Shown here in pieces: positions 1 through 8,759 of a stretch of 64,000 nucleotides of DNA (the first letter of the stretch is position 1; the number at the start of each line of letters is the position of its first letter). The translations under genes and the position numbers were made by a program. This DNA is from Calditrichia bacterium (GTDB taxonomy: Bacteria > Calditrichota > Calditrichia > Calditrichales > J004): positions 248,001 through 312,000 of the forward strand of contig JACKAO010000006.1 of the NCBI GenBank assembly GCA_020635035.1. Direction: 5' to 3'. A model generated the notes under the pieces. The model saw only the letters and a program-made list of their open reading frames with translations. It did not search any database and was not told where the DNA came from.

Positions 1-320
1 CTCATAATCAGTGTCGTTAAAATCAGGCCAAAATAGGATGGAAAAAATCCGGTAAGAGCCACACCTAGTCCTAATGTAAGGATGGATAGGGCCGAAAGAC
101 GGTGCTCTTTTATCGCCATGATTATAAAAATAGCAAGCAAAGCAAGAAAACCCGGTATCTCCCTGACAGATTGAATGATACCTATGTGATTACCTTCCAG
201 ATTTACTACTTCAACTGCAAAATTATTAAACAGTGTTCTCCAGGTTTGCAAGCCGGCCACGGAAGCAATGGTAAGCATTGCCAGGAAACGGAACATCTGA
301 TCACGGGTTGTTTCTTTCAT
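1..320 (-). CDS. MFS transporter, N-terminal part (runs off window)
   Basis: Reading the minus strand from the ATG at 320 gives an uninterrupted frame of 106 residues that leaves the window at base 1. It begins MKETTRDQMFRFLAML and contains alternating hydrophobic stretches (about residues 9-23, 60-75 and 80-105) separated by short charged loops. The layout of helix 1, a loop with VVNLEGNHIGIIQSVREIPG, then helix 2, is typical of the first helices of major facilitator superfamily proteins. A weak Shine-Dalgarno (CGGGAA) precedes the ATG. It lies 27 bases downstream of the TolC-like gene on the same strand, so it is probably the last gene of the efflux operon. The substrate cannot be inferred. 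Confidence 0.72.
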   Translation of the reverse strand, partial: MKETTRDQMFRFLAMLTIASVAGLQTWRTLFNNFAVEVVNLEGNHIGIIQSVREIPGFLALLAIFIIMAIKEHRLSALSILTLGLGVALTGFFPSYFGLILTTLIM

Positions 321-347
321 AATTCCCGATGGGGTAATGGTGATATT

Positions 348-1643
348 TTAATATGATATTTCAATTATGCCGGCTAATTGCTCCAGCTCAAGTATGGCAA
401 TTCTTGCCTGGTATTGAGCTGCAATATATGAAACTTGTGAACGGTTTAGACTAATTTGCGCATCCCTGAAGTCCAAGGATGTCGTCGTTCCGATCTGATA
501 ACGTTCTTTTTGAACTTCAAAAGAGCGAGTGGCTGCTTCAACGTTTTGTCTCTCCAATGATAAAACTTTCATTCGGTTTTCAAAATTTATCATACTTTCT
601 TCTAAAGCTGCTTTAACCTGAAGTTCGGTTTGCTGAAGCTCCAACTGTTTATTCCGTTCTTCGAGAATCGCATTCTGGCGGGTAATATTGTCACGAAAAC
701 CATTGAATAAATTAAAACTCACGTTAAGACCAATAGATTTGTCCTTTGCATCGGTTGTAATCTCTCTGCCTGCAGCAGTTACAAGGCGATCTGTATAATT
801 ATATGCCCCGCTTAATGAAATTCTGGGATAGAATGAAGCAGTATTTATCGTGATATTTTTTTCAGCTGCGAGCAAATTTGCCTTTGATGTTTTTATAAGA
901 GCATTGCGTTCTAAGGCCAGTTTTAGCCATTCTTCGTCGGTTCGATTATGTACAGGAACAGTTATTTCGGATGATACTTCAAAAGGTGTTTTTAAATCTC
1001 TGGCCAGCAAAGTATTTATGGTATTTTTTGCTGTAAGTAAATTTAACTGGCTTTGAAGCAAAACGGAGCTATCAGCATTAAAAGCAACCTGCGAACGAAG
1101 AAAATCGGTTGAAGAAATACCACCCATCTCTTTACGTACTTTTTCCTTTTCCAGTCGCTCTCGGGAGAGCTGCAGGTTATTTTTATTTATTTCATAAAGT
1201 TGCTGTTGCTGAACAACATTAAAATATGCTGCAAGCACGGTAACAACAGTATTCTCAATCGTTAACCGGCTTTGAGCTTCACCCAGCCGGCTAAGAGCAT
1301 CAAAACGGGATTTACTTGCAAACATGCTGAAGCCATCAAAGATAGTCCAGCTAAGTGCTAATTGGGCTAGAAGTTGTTCTGTATCTCTGTTCCCAAAACT
1401 AAACTGTGAATTAGTTTTTTCGTCGGTGACACTATAACTTTTTGAAGCGGTTGCATCCAAACGCGGCAAAAATCCGGCAGTACCTAACCCGGCATTATTT
1501 TCAGCAATTTCAGCATTGTTCCTGGCAATTTGAATTGAGTAATTATTTTCCAGTGCTGTTTTTATCGCATTTTCCGCTGTTAATATCTGTTGTGACAAAG
1601 CCAGGTTTAATAAAAGTATCAGGACCCAAACTATTTTAATCAT
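348..1643 (-). CDS. TolC-family outer membrane efflux protein
   Basis: The 431-residue product starts with a signal peptide (MIKIVWVLILLLNLALS) and is long, helical and Gln/Asn/Ala-rich, with two related halves (about 20-215 and 230-425). This is the duplicated OEP architecture of TolC, which forms a trimeric channel through the outer membrane and periplasm. Its ATG overlaps the RND pump's TGA by 4 bases (1640-1643), so it is translationally coupled to the inner-membrane pump. Adaptor, RND and TolC genes in this order form a complete tripartite efflux system. Family assignment is firm; the cargo is unknown. Confidence 0.9.
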   Translation of the reverse strand: MIKIVWVLILLLNLALSQQILTAENAIKTALENNYSIQIARNNAEIAENNAGLGTAGFLPRLDATASKSYSVTDEKTNSQFSFGNRDTEQLLAQLALSWTIFDGFSMFASKSRFDALSRLGEAQSRLTIENTVVTVLAAYFNVVQQQQLYEINKNNLQLSRERLEKEKVRKEMGGISSTDFLRSQVAFNADSSVLLQSQLNLLTAKNTINTLLARDLKTPFEVSSEITVPVHNRTDEEWLKLALERNALIKTSKANLLAAEKNITINTASFYPRISLSGAYNYTDRLVTAAGREITTDAKDKSIGLNVSFNLFNGFRDNITRQNAILEERNKQLELQQTELQVKAALEESMINFENRMKVLSLERQNVEAATRSFEVQKERYQIGTTTSLDFRDAQISLNRSQVSYIAAQYQARIAILELEQLAGIIEISY

Positions 1644-4600
1644 GCTTCTACAATCTCCGGTTTTTCCCCATTTGCAATTAATTCTTTAATAGCCGGTTCA
1701 ACTTCTTCTGCTGATTTATTTTCCTTGTTAATGTAGCGACTCCAGCCGCTGCGAATTCTATTTAAAATCAGCAATGCAGCAGGTAAAACAAAAAGTAGAA
1801 TTACGGTTCCAAATATTAAACCATAAGCAACTGATACAGCCATTGGAATCAGGAATTGTGCCTGCCTGCTTTTCTCCAGAATCAGCGGTGCCAAACCGGC
1901 AGCCGTGGTTAATGATGTCAGTAAAATAGGTCGCAAGCGCGATATTCCGGCATTGTAGATCGCATCATAAACTTTTTGACCTTCGCGCAAATTGCGGTTG
2001 AATTGATCTGTAAGTACGATACTGTCATTTATTATTATCCCGGAAAGTGCTATGATACCGTATACAGAAAGTGTGTTTATCTGTATACCCTGCAGTCCAT
2101 GGCCAAGAAATGCACCAACAACACCTAAAGGAATCAACCCAAAAATTACAATAGCCTGGCTGTAGGAGCGAAAGACAAGAACAACCAGGATAAACATCAG
2201 CAGCAGTGCCAACGGAAAAGCCTGGCGCATTGAGTTTTGTGTTTTCTTCTGATCGCGGGATTGTCCCCCAAACGATGCCAGCACACCGGGTGTTTGTTTT
2301 AAAATAGCTGGAACAATCTTTTCCTGTACTTCTTCAAGGATGGGCGGCAGGTCAATATCTTCGTTGGCAAGCGATGCTTCAACACGAACTTCACGCTTGC
2401 GGTCAAGATGGTTAATAGCCGTTATACCACGTTCTATTTTATAGGTTGCTAATTCACTAAAAGGATATTCACCGCCTTGTGGCGTTCGTATACGCATATT
2501 ATCAAGGAAACCGAGAGCGGCACGGTCTTCATCGCGATAACGAACCCATACCCGGATTTCATCTTCTCCACGTTGAATACGCTGAATTTCCTGTCCGAAG
2601 AAACCCTGCCGAACCTGGCCGGCAACATCACGTAATGTTAATCCAAGAGCATGGGCCCTTGGTTTTAAATGAATGTCAAGTTCCCGGCGACCTTCCTGGT
2701 TGGTATCGGAAACATCCCTTAGAGTACTGAAACTTTCTAATTCTGCCATCAGCAGATCACGTGCATGATTCAGATCCTGAAGATCATTTCCAAGCAGGCT
2801 GACAGATACTGGCTTACCAAAAAAGCTGATGCGTCCATAAGTGATTTTTTCAGCTTTTGGAATAGGACCTACCATTTCGCGCAGTCGGTTGGCAATAATA
2901 TAACTGTCCATGTTGCGAATCTCACCGTCAATTAACTGGATTGTCAGCTTCCCGGAATTACTCCCTGATTCCAGAAAATCATTGGTTCCTAATTCACGCC
3001 GCATACCAATTACAACATCCAGGCTGTCTGCTCTTTCTGATTTCAGGATTTCATTTAATTCCCAGGCTTTTTCTTCGATCATTTTAAGTGTAGCATTTGT
3101 TTCTGATTCCTGTTTCCCGGAAACCAGAGTAATGTTCACCGGTAACTGATCGCCGTCAATAAATGGGAAAAATGTTGCCCCGATAAATCCACCGCCTACC
3201 AGGCCGATTGTCAATAACACACCAAAAAGCGGAACTGCCATGGTTGTCCATTTGTGACGCATTGCCAGCTTTAATGTTGGAGCATAGAGATCGTATGTTA
3301 AATGATGAATCCATTCTTCAAAACGCTTACGTATTTTCGAGTCATCTTTATGCGGATGCAATCCCCTGGAATGGGCTAGATGTGACGGCAAAATTAAAAA
3401 TGCTTCAACAAGCGAGAAGAATAATGTAGCAACCACGATCAGCGCCATGTGCCAGATAAATTTTCCTAAAAAACCATCAAGAAAAAAGAACGGCAGAAAG
3501 GCAACCATGGTGGTTGTAACGGATGTGAATACAGGTCCAAGTACTTCAATGGAACCATCAATTGCTGCACGTAAAGCCGGTTTACCACGCTCATAGTGAG
3601 CAAATATATTTTCTGATACAACAATGGCGTCATCAACCAGGATACCAATTACAACGATCATCCCAAAAAGAGAAATAACATTTATGGTAATTCCCATCAA
3701 TCCCGCAAGTATAAACATTCCGCCAAAGGAGAAGGGAATACCAACGGATACCCAGAATGAGATTCTTAAGTTGAGAAAGAAACCGAGAGCTATAAGAACA
3801 AACAATAACCCCAGAATACCGTTGTTAACAAGCAGCTGTAAACGCTGACGCAGGGGATCGGTACGGTCATCCAGAACCAAAGCCTGAACCTGGTTGTTGG
3901 AATCATTAAACTTTTTAACGATTTCTTTTGTTTTATCTGCAACAGCGATTATATCTTCTTCTGCTGTTTTATCAATATCCAAAACAAGAGCAGCCCGGTC
4001 GTTGTAAAATGTTTTATCCGGTATGTCTTCCCATTTTTCTTTTACATTTGCCACATCAGCCAGCCTGATCAGGCTGCCATCCGGGTTTGTGCGTACAACC
4101 AGGTCCAGCATGTCGCTGGCAAAGTAGTTCTTGCCATAGCTGCGGATCAGGATTTCTTCATCGGCTGTTTCAAATTTACCACCGGAAATATTAACATTAC
4201 CCGCCGCTACCGCCTGGACAATCTCATCAAACCGAATATTGTAACGCCGCATATCTTTTTCAGAAAGCTCGATTGACATTTCCAGCTCCGGAAGTCCCTG
4301 AATGGCAACCTGCGAAATTTCTTCGGTAGCAAGCAGTTCATCACGCATATTCTCTGCAATATATTTAAGATTGTACAGATCGGTTTCACCGAAAATAATT
4401 ACGGAAATTGCCCGAGTCCTGAATTTTTGCTCAAAGATAACAGGCTTTTCACTATCCTGCGGGAATGAGTTGATGCGGTCCACGGCATTCTTCACATCCT
4501 GTGTAACTTTGTCCATGTCAGCATCTTTTGTTGCTTCAACGGTCACGGTTCCGAAGTTTTCACGCGATACAGAAGTCACACGCTCAACGCCTTCAATGCC

Positions 4601-4819
4601 GTCAATGTTTTCTTCAATTTTAAGGATGACTCCTTCTTCCACTTCTTCGGGAGATGCTCCCGGATACACCACCTGGATGGTAAGAGAAGAAGGGGGTACT
4701 TCCGGGAAAAAAGCATACTTCATATTATTTAGCTGAATCAATCCGAACAGGATAACACTTCCCAGTAGAACGTTGGTCCATATAGGATAACGGATAAAAT
4801 ATTCAATAACTGATTTCAT
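1640..4819 (-). CDS. RND-family efflux transporter, inner membrane pump
   Basis: The product is 1059 residues, the usual length for AcrB/HAE1 proteins. It starts with a cytoplasmic edge and TM1 (WTNVLLGSVILFGLIQL) followed by a large periplasmic domain with the VVYPGASPEEVEEGVI motif. The proton-relay acidic pair is visible in TM4 (IGILVDDAIVVSEN). The second half repeats the design, with a matching IIALSGIIINDSIVLTD segment near residue 950. It uses proton-motive force to export drugs, metals or lipophilic compounds. The start codon overlaps the adaptor stop (TAATG at 4819) and its own stop overlaps the TolC start. Multidrug (HAE1-type) is more likely than heavy-metal export, but specificity is unproven. 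Confidence 0.93.
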   Translation of the reverse strand: MKSVIEYFIRYPIWTNVLLGSVILFGLIQLNNMKYAFFPEVPPSSLTIQVVYPGASPEEVEEGVILKIEENIDGIEGVERVTSVSRENFGTVTVEATKDADMDKVTQDVKNAVDRINSFPQDSEKPVIFEQKFRTRAISVIIFGETDLYNLKYIAENMRDELLATEEISQVAIQGLPELEMSIELSEKDMRRYNIRFDEIVQAVAAGNVNISGGKFETADEEILIRSYGKNYFASDMLDLVVRTNPDGSLIRLADVANVKEKWEDIPDKTFYNDRAALVLDIDKTAEEDIIAVADKTKEIVKKFNDSNNQVQALVLDDRTDPLRQRLQLLVNNGILGLLFVLIALGFFLNLRISFWVSVGIPFSFGGMFILAGLMGITINVISLFGMIVVIGILVDDAIVVSENIFAHYERGKPALRAAIDGSIEVLGPVFTSVTTTMVAFLPFFFLDGFLGKFIWHMALIVVATLFFSLVEAFLILPSHLAHSRGLHPHKDDSKIRKRFEEWIHHLTYDLYAPTLKLAMRHKWTTMAVPLFGVLLTIGLVGGGFIGATFFPFIDGDQLPVNITLVSGKQESETNATLKMIEEKAWELNEILKSERADSLDVVIGMRRELGTNDFLESGSNSGKLTIQLIDGEIRNMDSYIIANRLREMVGPIPKAEKITYGRISFFGKPVSVSLLGNDLQDLNHARDLLMAELESFSTLRDVSDTNQEGRRELDIHLKPRAHALGLTLRDVAGQVRQGFFGQEIQRIQRGEDEIRVWVRYRDEDRAALGFLDNMRIRTPQGGEYPFSELATYKIERGITAINHLDRKREVRVEASLANEDIDLPPILEEVQEKIVPAILKQTPGVLASFGGQSRDQKKTQNSMRQAFPLALLLMFILVVLVFRSYSQAIVIFGLIPLGVVGAFLGHGLQGIQINTLSVYGIIALSGIIINDSIVLTDQFNRNLREGQKVYDAIYNAGISRLRPILLTSLTTAAGLAPLILEKSRQAQFLIPMAVSVAYGLIFGTVILLFVLPAALLILNRIRSGWSRYINKENKSAEEVEPAIKELIANGEKPEIVEA

Positions 4820-5958
4820 TATTCAACTCCGTCGGATTCACCGGTTAGTAACCGTGGTTTGGCAGGCATTCCGGCAGCAATTCCCTGCATTAATTCGACG
4901 ACAAGTGTGTCCCCTGCTGTTAATCCGGAAGTTACAATTACGGATTCGATCTGTTTAAACGCGATTCCTACTTTCTGAAAAAAAAGCTGTTCATTTTTTA
5001 TAAGATACACATACTGATCATTATAAATTGCCTGCCGCGGAACCACAACAGCATTGCCTATGCTTTTTCCGGGCAGATCAGCTGTCAGAAATACACCGTT
5101 GGGCAGGGCGGTTTTATTTTCTATACTTACGAAAGCCGGGATACTTTGAGTACGGCTGTCAATGTTTTGGCCGATCCGCCTTATCTGCCCAAACCATGTT
5201 CCATCCAGCTCTGTGGAAGAAAACCGAACTTGTTTGGAGCTGTTAAGATAGGAAATGTTTTCAGCGGGCACTGGAACTTCAACTTCCAGTTCATCCAGGT
5301 TGATTATTTCGCCAAGTTTGCTGCCGCTTCGGGCAGTAGAACCAATCCTTAAATCTGCTGAAACGATGCTACCATTAAACGGGGCATAAAAATTATGTTT
5401 TTCAAGATTAATTTCAGCCTGTTTAATGGCATAATAAAGTTTAAAAACATTGGATCGGGATAAATAGAGTTTAAGCTTTTTATCATTAATGACCGGCATA
5501 GCTTTTAATGGTTTTTCAAAATTTGTTTCGGCAAAATAGTTATCCCAGGTTTTAAATTGATTAGGAAAATCAACTTTTATGTCCGGCAGAACGGCCGCTA
5601 ATGCATTCAAAAAATCACTTTTCAGACTATTTAATGTCAGGGCTGCAAGTCTGTCATCGACTTTTACGATAAGATCGCCCTTTTTAAAGGACTGCGCAGG
5701 CTTAAAAGGAATATTCCCGGGTAAAATTTCCCCGGCAACTTCGCTGATAAGCTGAACCGGTTGAGCCGATGTTACCCTGCCGTAAGCGGTAATACTAGGC
5801 TCAATATTGGCTGGCTGAACAACCACTGCGTCCACCGTTTTAGGATGGATTTGTTTTTCCTTTTTAGGCGCTTCTTCGCGCATGTTTATAAGCGTTATCA
5901 TTGAAATAAAGCCCAATGACAAAAGTAAAACCGGTATTAAAATTTTTTTCCAGTTCAT
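4819..5958 (-). CDS. RND efflux periplasmic adaptor (HlyD/MFP family)
   Basis: The 379-residue protein joins the RND pump to the TolC channel. The N-terminus has one membrane anchor or signal (WKKILIPVLLLSLGFISMITL). Next come a split lipoyl/barrel-sandwich domain (ITAYGRVTSAQPVQLISEV ... FYAPFNGSIVSADLRIGS), a short helical hairpin, a beta-barrel and a membrane-proximal domain. I place the start at the ATG at 5958, which has a GGGGA Shine-Dalgarno 6 bases upstream, rather than at the TTG six codons earlier. It is the first gene of the operon. Confidence 0.9.
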   Translation of the reverse strand: MNWKKILIPVLLLSLGFISMITLINMREEAPKKEKQIHPKTVDAVVVQPANIEPSITAYGRVTSAQPVQLISEVAGEILPGNIPFKPAQSFKKGDLIVKVDDRLAALTLNSLKSDFLNALAAVLPDIKVDFPNQFKTWDNYFAETNFEKPLKAMPVINDKKLKLYLSRSNVFKLYYAIKQAEINLEKHNFYAPFNGSIVSADLRIGSTARSGSKLGEIINLDELEVEVPVPAENISYLNSSKQVRFSSTELDGTWFGQIRRIGQNIDSRTQSIPAFVSIENKTALPNGVFLTADLPGKSIGNAVVVPRQAIYNDQYVYLIKNEQLFFQKVGIAFKQIESVIVTSGLTAGDTLVVELMQGIAAGMPAKPRLLTGESDGVE

Positions 5959-6327
5959 AAAATCCCCGTTATACAAATCAGTTTGTAATTTATACCTATC
6001 TATTAATTCCCTTAGCTTTAATCTGTTAAAAGCGATATTCTTTCAGATGAATGAAGGGTTGAAAAGTTGCGTTTTCGAAGAACGCAGAAAATAGGGATTT
6101 TTGAAAGAAAAAAAAAGTTAGAATTTAAAAAAAGAAATACAACTCCTGAACTGTAAATGTTTGCTATATCAGGTGAACCGGATTAATATCAGAGAAAATC
6201 AGTTTAGTAATTATTTACACAATAAAATCATGGATTTTAATAACATTTTGTGAACTGTTTGTTATAAACCGTTTGCATATTTCAAATTGTTAAGGAAAAT
6301 AAGTAACATCATTCAAAGTACACAAAC
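5959..6327. other. divergent intergenic region between efflux operon and two-component system
   Basis: This 369-base AT-rich stretch separates the leftward efflux operon from the rightward response regulator, so it must hold both promoters. I see no convincing -35/-10 pair and no clear direct-repeat OmpR-type box. There are A-rich runs at about 6109-6150. No open frame with a ribosome binding site is present. Confidence 0.5.
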
Positions 6328-7053
6328 ATGGACAGGCAAATGCAAAACAAAAGAGTTCTTATCGTAGAAGATGATCCCAAAATTGTTGATTTGATTGAGA
6401 TACACTTAGGTGATGCCGGGTTTGAACTTCACAAATCTTCAGACGGAATAAGCGGATTGGAAAAGGCCCTGCAGAATGATTACGCGCTGGTTATATTGGA
6501 TTTAATGCTCCCCCATATGGATGGACTGGAAGTATGCCGCCGGCTAAAAAGTGCTAAAAAATTTACACCGGTTTTGATGCTTACCGCAAAATCTGAAGAA
6601 ATTGATAAAGTTCTGGGGCTTGAAGTGGGTGCGGATGATTACCTGACAAAGCCTTTTGGCGTGCGTGAACTTATTGCCCGGGTTAAGGCAATTGTTAGAA
6701 GGGTAGAACTTGATGAAGAAAAACACTCTTCAAATGATAAGAACAACCGGCTGGAATTTAAAGATCTGGTAATAGATACAGATAAACATCTTGTGTTGTT
6801 AAAAGAGAAAAAAATAGACCTGACAGCAAAAGAGTTCGATCTGCTTACCTTATTTGCTACACATCCGGGGAATACCTATAGCCGCGAAAGATTGCTGGAC
6901 TTGATATGGGGCTATCAGTACGAAGGATATGAGCATACAGTAAGTTCGCATATAAATCGGTTGCGAAACAAGATTGAAGAAGATCCCACGAATCCGCGTT
7001 ATATAAAGACATTATGGGGCGTTGGTTACCGATTTGAAGAACCGGGAGAATAA
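6328..7053 (+). CDS. OmpR/PhoB-family response regulator
   Basis: The product is 241 residues. The receiver domain (about 8-122) has the acidic pocket VEDD (13-16), phosphoacceptor Asp58 in VILDLMLP, the conserved Thr/Ser position (MLTAKS) and Lys108 in LTKPFG. The C-terminal winged helix (about 143-238) has the RERLLDLIWG and TVSSHINRLRNKIEEDP segments of trans_reg_C. An alternative ATG lies five residues downstream. The kinase gene follows after a single base, so the two form a cognate pair. Its position divergent from the efflux operon makes that operon a plausible target, which is inference. Confidence 0.93.
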   Translation: MDRQMQNKRVLIVEDDPKIVDLIEIHLGDAGFELHKSSDGISGLEKALQNDYALVILDLMLPHMDGLEVCRRLKSAKKFTPVLMLTAKSEEIDKVLGLEVGADDYLTKPFGVRELIARVKAIVRRVELDEEKHSSNDKNNRLEFKDLVIDTDKHLVLLKEKKIDLTAKEFDLLTLFATHPGNTYSRERLLDLIWGYQYEGYEHTVSSHINRLRNKIEEDPTNPRYIKTLWGVGYRFEEPGE

Positions 7054-7054
7054 A

Positions 7055-8539
7055 ATGAAGGGATTTTTTAAAACTTTTTACGGAAAGCTTTCCGCGCTGT
7101 TTCTGATTCTGCTGCTGGTGATGGGAACGGTTCAGATTTTGATTACGATTAATTCCTGGAAAGAATATTATAATGAAGCGGATCAAAAATTAAACCAGCG
7201 TTTAGCGCAGGATATGGCCAATGAGCTTAAACCCCTTGTAAAAGACAGCCTTAACATTGATGCAGTCCATCATTCTATTCATTATATGATGGTTATGAAT
7301 CCTAAAGTAGAGATTTATCTTTTGGACGGACAGGGTAAAATTCTTGCCTTTTTTGCCGAGCCGGATAAAAAAGTTAAGTCAACCCATGTTGGTTTAAATG
7401 CTGTTAAAAGTTTTCTTACTAAATCCGAACAACTTCCAATTTTAGGCGATGATCCCCGCAACCCCGGAGTAACCAAACCTTTTTCAGCTGCTCGTTTAAC
7501 GATTGGCCCTGACATTGATGGCTATTTATACATCATACTCGGATCAGAACAATTTGATATGGCAATTAATAACACACGTGAAAGCTATGTGGCCGCGACA
7601 ATCGCCAAAGGTTTGTTGATTACACTTGTTTTTACAGCTTTGCTTGGACTGTTGATTTTTGCGTTTTTAACAAAGCGGCTGCGCGAGATGACAAAGGTCG
7701 TTGAAAATTTTAAAAAAGGCATCTACAAAGCGCGCATTGCAGTAAAAAGCCATGACGAAATTGCAAACCTGGGAATTACTTTTAATACTATGGCGGAAAC
7801 CATTGAAGCTAATATCGATGAGCTTAAAAAAACGGACACTCTGCGTCGTGAACTGATTGCCAATGTATCGCATGACCTGCGCAGCCCACTGGCATCTGTA
7901 CGGGGTTATCTTGAAACCATTCAAATGAAAGATAAAACCCTGTCTGGTGAAGAAAGGGCAAGATACATCAATATTCTCCTTGATTCGACGAATGGACTGG
8001 AACGGCTTGTTGAGCAATTGTTTGAGCTATCCAAACTTGATGCCCGTCAGATTGAACCGACCTGTGAGCCTTTCCTGCTGAAGGAAATGGTTTATGATGT
8101 TATGATGAAGTTTAAACCAAGGGCAGACAATGCGGCTGTTCGCTTAAAAGTGGATATTCCTGATGGATTACCACAGGTTTATGCCGATGTCGGCTTAATC
8201 GAAAGGGTTTTATCAAATCTGATCGAAAATGCCATAAAATACTCGGTACAGAACGGTACTGTAATAATTTCAACAGATAAAAGTGATAATGAAATAATTC
8301 GTGTCCGTGTTCAAGACAGCGGGCCTGGTATTAAACAGGACGATATACCTTTTATTTTTGAACGTTTTTACAGAGTTGATAAAAGCCGTTCCGGAAAAAC
8401 CGGCGGCACAGGTTTAGGTCTGGCCATAGCGAAGAAAATAATGGAGATTCACAACAGTACGATTTCGGTAGTTAGCGAACTTAATAAGGGCAGCACATTT
8501 TCTTTCAACTTACAGGCGTGGCATCCGGGAAAGGCATAA
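7055..8539 (+). CDS. membrane sensor histidine kinase
   Basis: The product is 494 residues from the ATG at 7055, which has a GGGAG site at 7044-7048. Upstream in-frame TTG codons lie inside the regulator gene and were rejected. TM1 is at about 11-32, a periplasmic sensing region at about 33-178 and TM2 at about 184-205. A HAMP linker follows, then HisKA with the phosphorylated His273 in NVSHDLRSPL. The HATPase domain has an N-box NLIENAIKYS, G1 DSGPGI, F-box FERFYR and G2 GGTGLGLAI. All catalytic motifs are intact. The periplasmic domain shows no recognised ligand fold by eye. Confidence 0.93.
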   Translation: MKGFFKTFYGKLSALFLILLLVMGTVQILITINSWKEYYNEADQKLNQRLAQDMANELKPLVKDSLNIDAVHHSIHYMMVMNPKVEIYLLDGQGKILAFFAEPDKKVKSTHVGLNAVKSFLTKSEQLPILGDDPRNPGVTKPFSAARLTIGPDIDGYLYIILGSEQFDMAINNTRESYVAATIAKGLLITLVFTALLGLLIFAFLTKRLREMTKVVENFKKGIYKARIAVKSHDEIANLGITFNTMAETIEANIDELKKTDTLRRELIANVSHDLRSPLASVRGYLETIQMKDKTLSGEERARYINILLDSTNGLERLVEQLFELSKLDARQIEPTCEPFLLKEMVYDVMMKFKPRADNAAVRLKVDIPDGLPQVYADVGLIERVLSNLIENAIKYSVQNGTVIISTDKSDNEIIRVRVQDSGPGIKQDDIPFIFERFYRVDKSRSGKTGGTGLGLAIAKKIMEIHNSTISVVSELNKGSTFSFNLQAWHPGKA

Positions 8540-8580
8540 AGCTTTATTACAGAATTACCAGCAGACCGGAGAAATAAATC

Positions 8581-8751
8581 TCAGGACTTATCTTTCTTAA
8601 TTTTGACTGGCTTGCACAGGTGCTCCGCCTGATTGGCGGAGCGTGCACATTTTCTGCAAATAAACCTTGGATTTTCAACAATATTTATAATCACATCCCA
8701 ATGTTTTTCAATTTCTTTTTTGTCCCAGTCACAAAGTGTTTTTTTAGCCAT
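8581..8751 (-). CDS. small conserved Cys-containing protein, 56 residues
   Basis: A short minus-strand frame runs from the ATG at 8751 to TGA at 8581 and begins MAKKTLCDWDKKEIEKHWD. Cysteines are at positions 7, 32, 35 and 46, the middle pair as CRKC, followed by an LCKP segment. This looks like a small zinc-ribbon or zinc-knuckle. Short proteins of this shape (CxxC followed by an LCKP-like tail) are, from memory, seen as conserved hypotheticals in several bacteria. It starts 9 bases downstream of the stop of the Gfo/Idh/MocA gene and lies on the same strand, so it is probably cotranscribed with it. A perfect palindrome falls inside the coding sequence. Function unknown. Confidence 0.65.
   Translation of the reverse strand: MAKKTLCDWDKKEIEKHWDVIINIVENPRFICRKCARSANQAEHLCKPVKIKKDKS
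8613..8647. repeat. perfect stem-loop (TCCGCC-type palindrome)
   Basis: GCTCCGCC (8622-8629) and GGCGGAGC (8635-8642) form an 8-bp GC stem with loop TGATT. An outer TGCAC (8613-8617) pairs with GTGCA (8643-8647) across a bulge. It lies in the 3' half of the small Cys gene. There is no T-run on either side, so it is not an intrinsic terminator. Its GC content contrasts with the surrounding sequence. Confidence 0.6.
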
Positions 8752-8759
8752 TATATTAC

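Noticed and set aside
102..356. Plus-strand 84-codon frame at the left edge
   Set aside because: The minus strand here encodes a better-supported MFS N-terminus with membrane-helix composition; the plus frame has no ribosome site or recognisable content.
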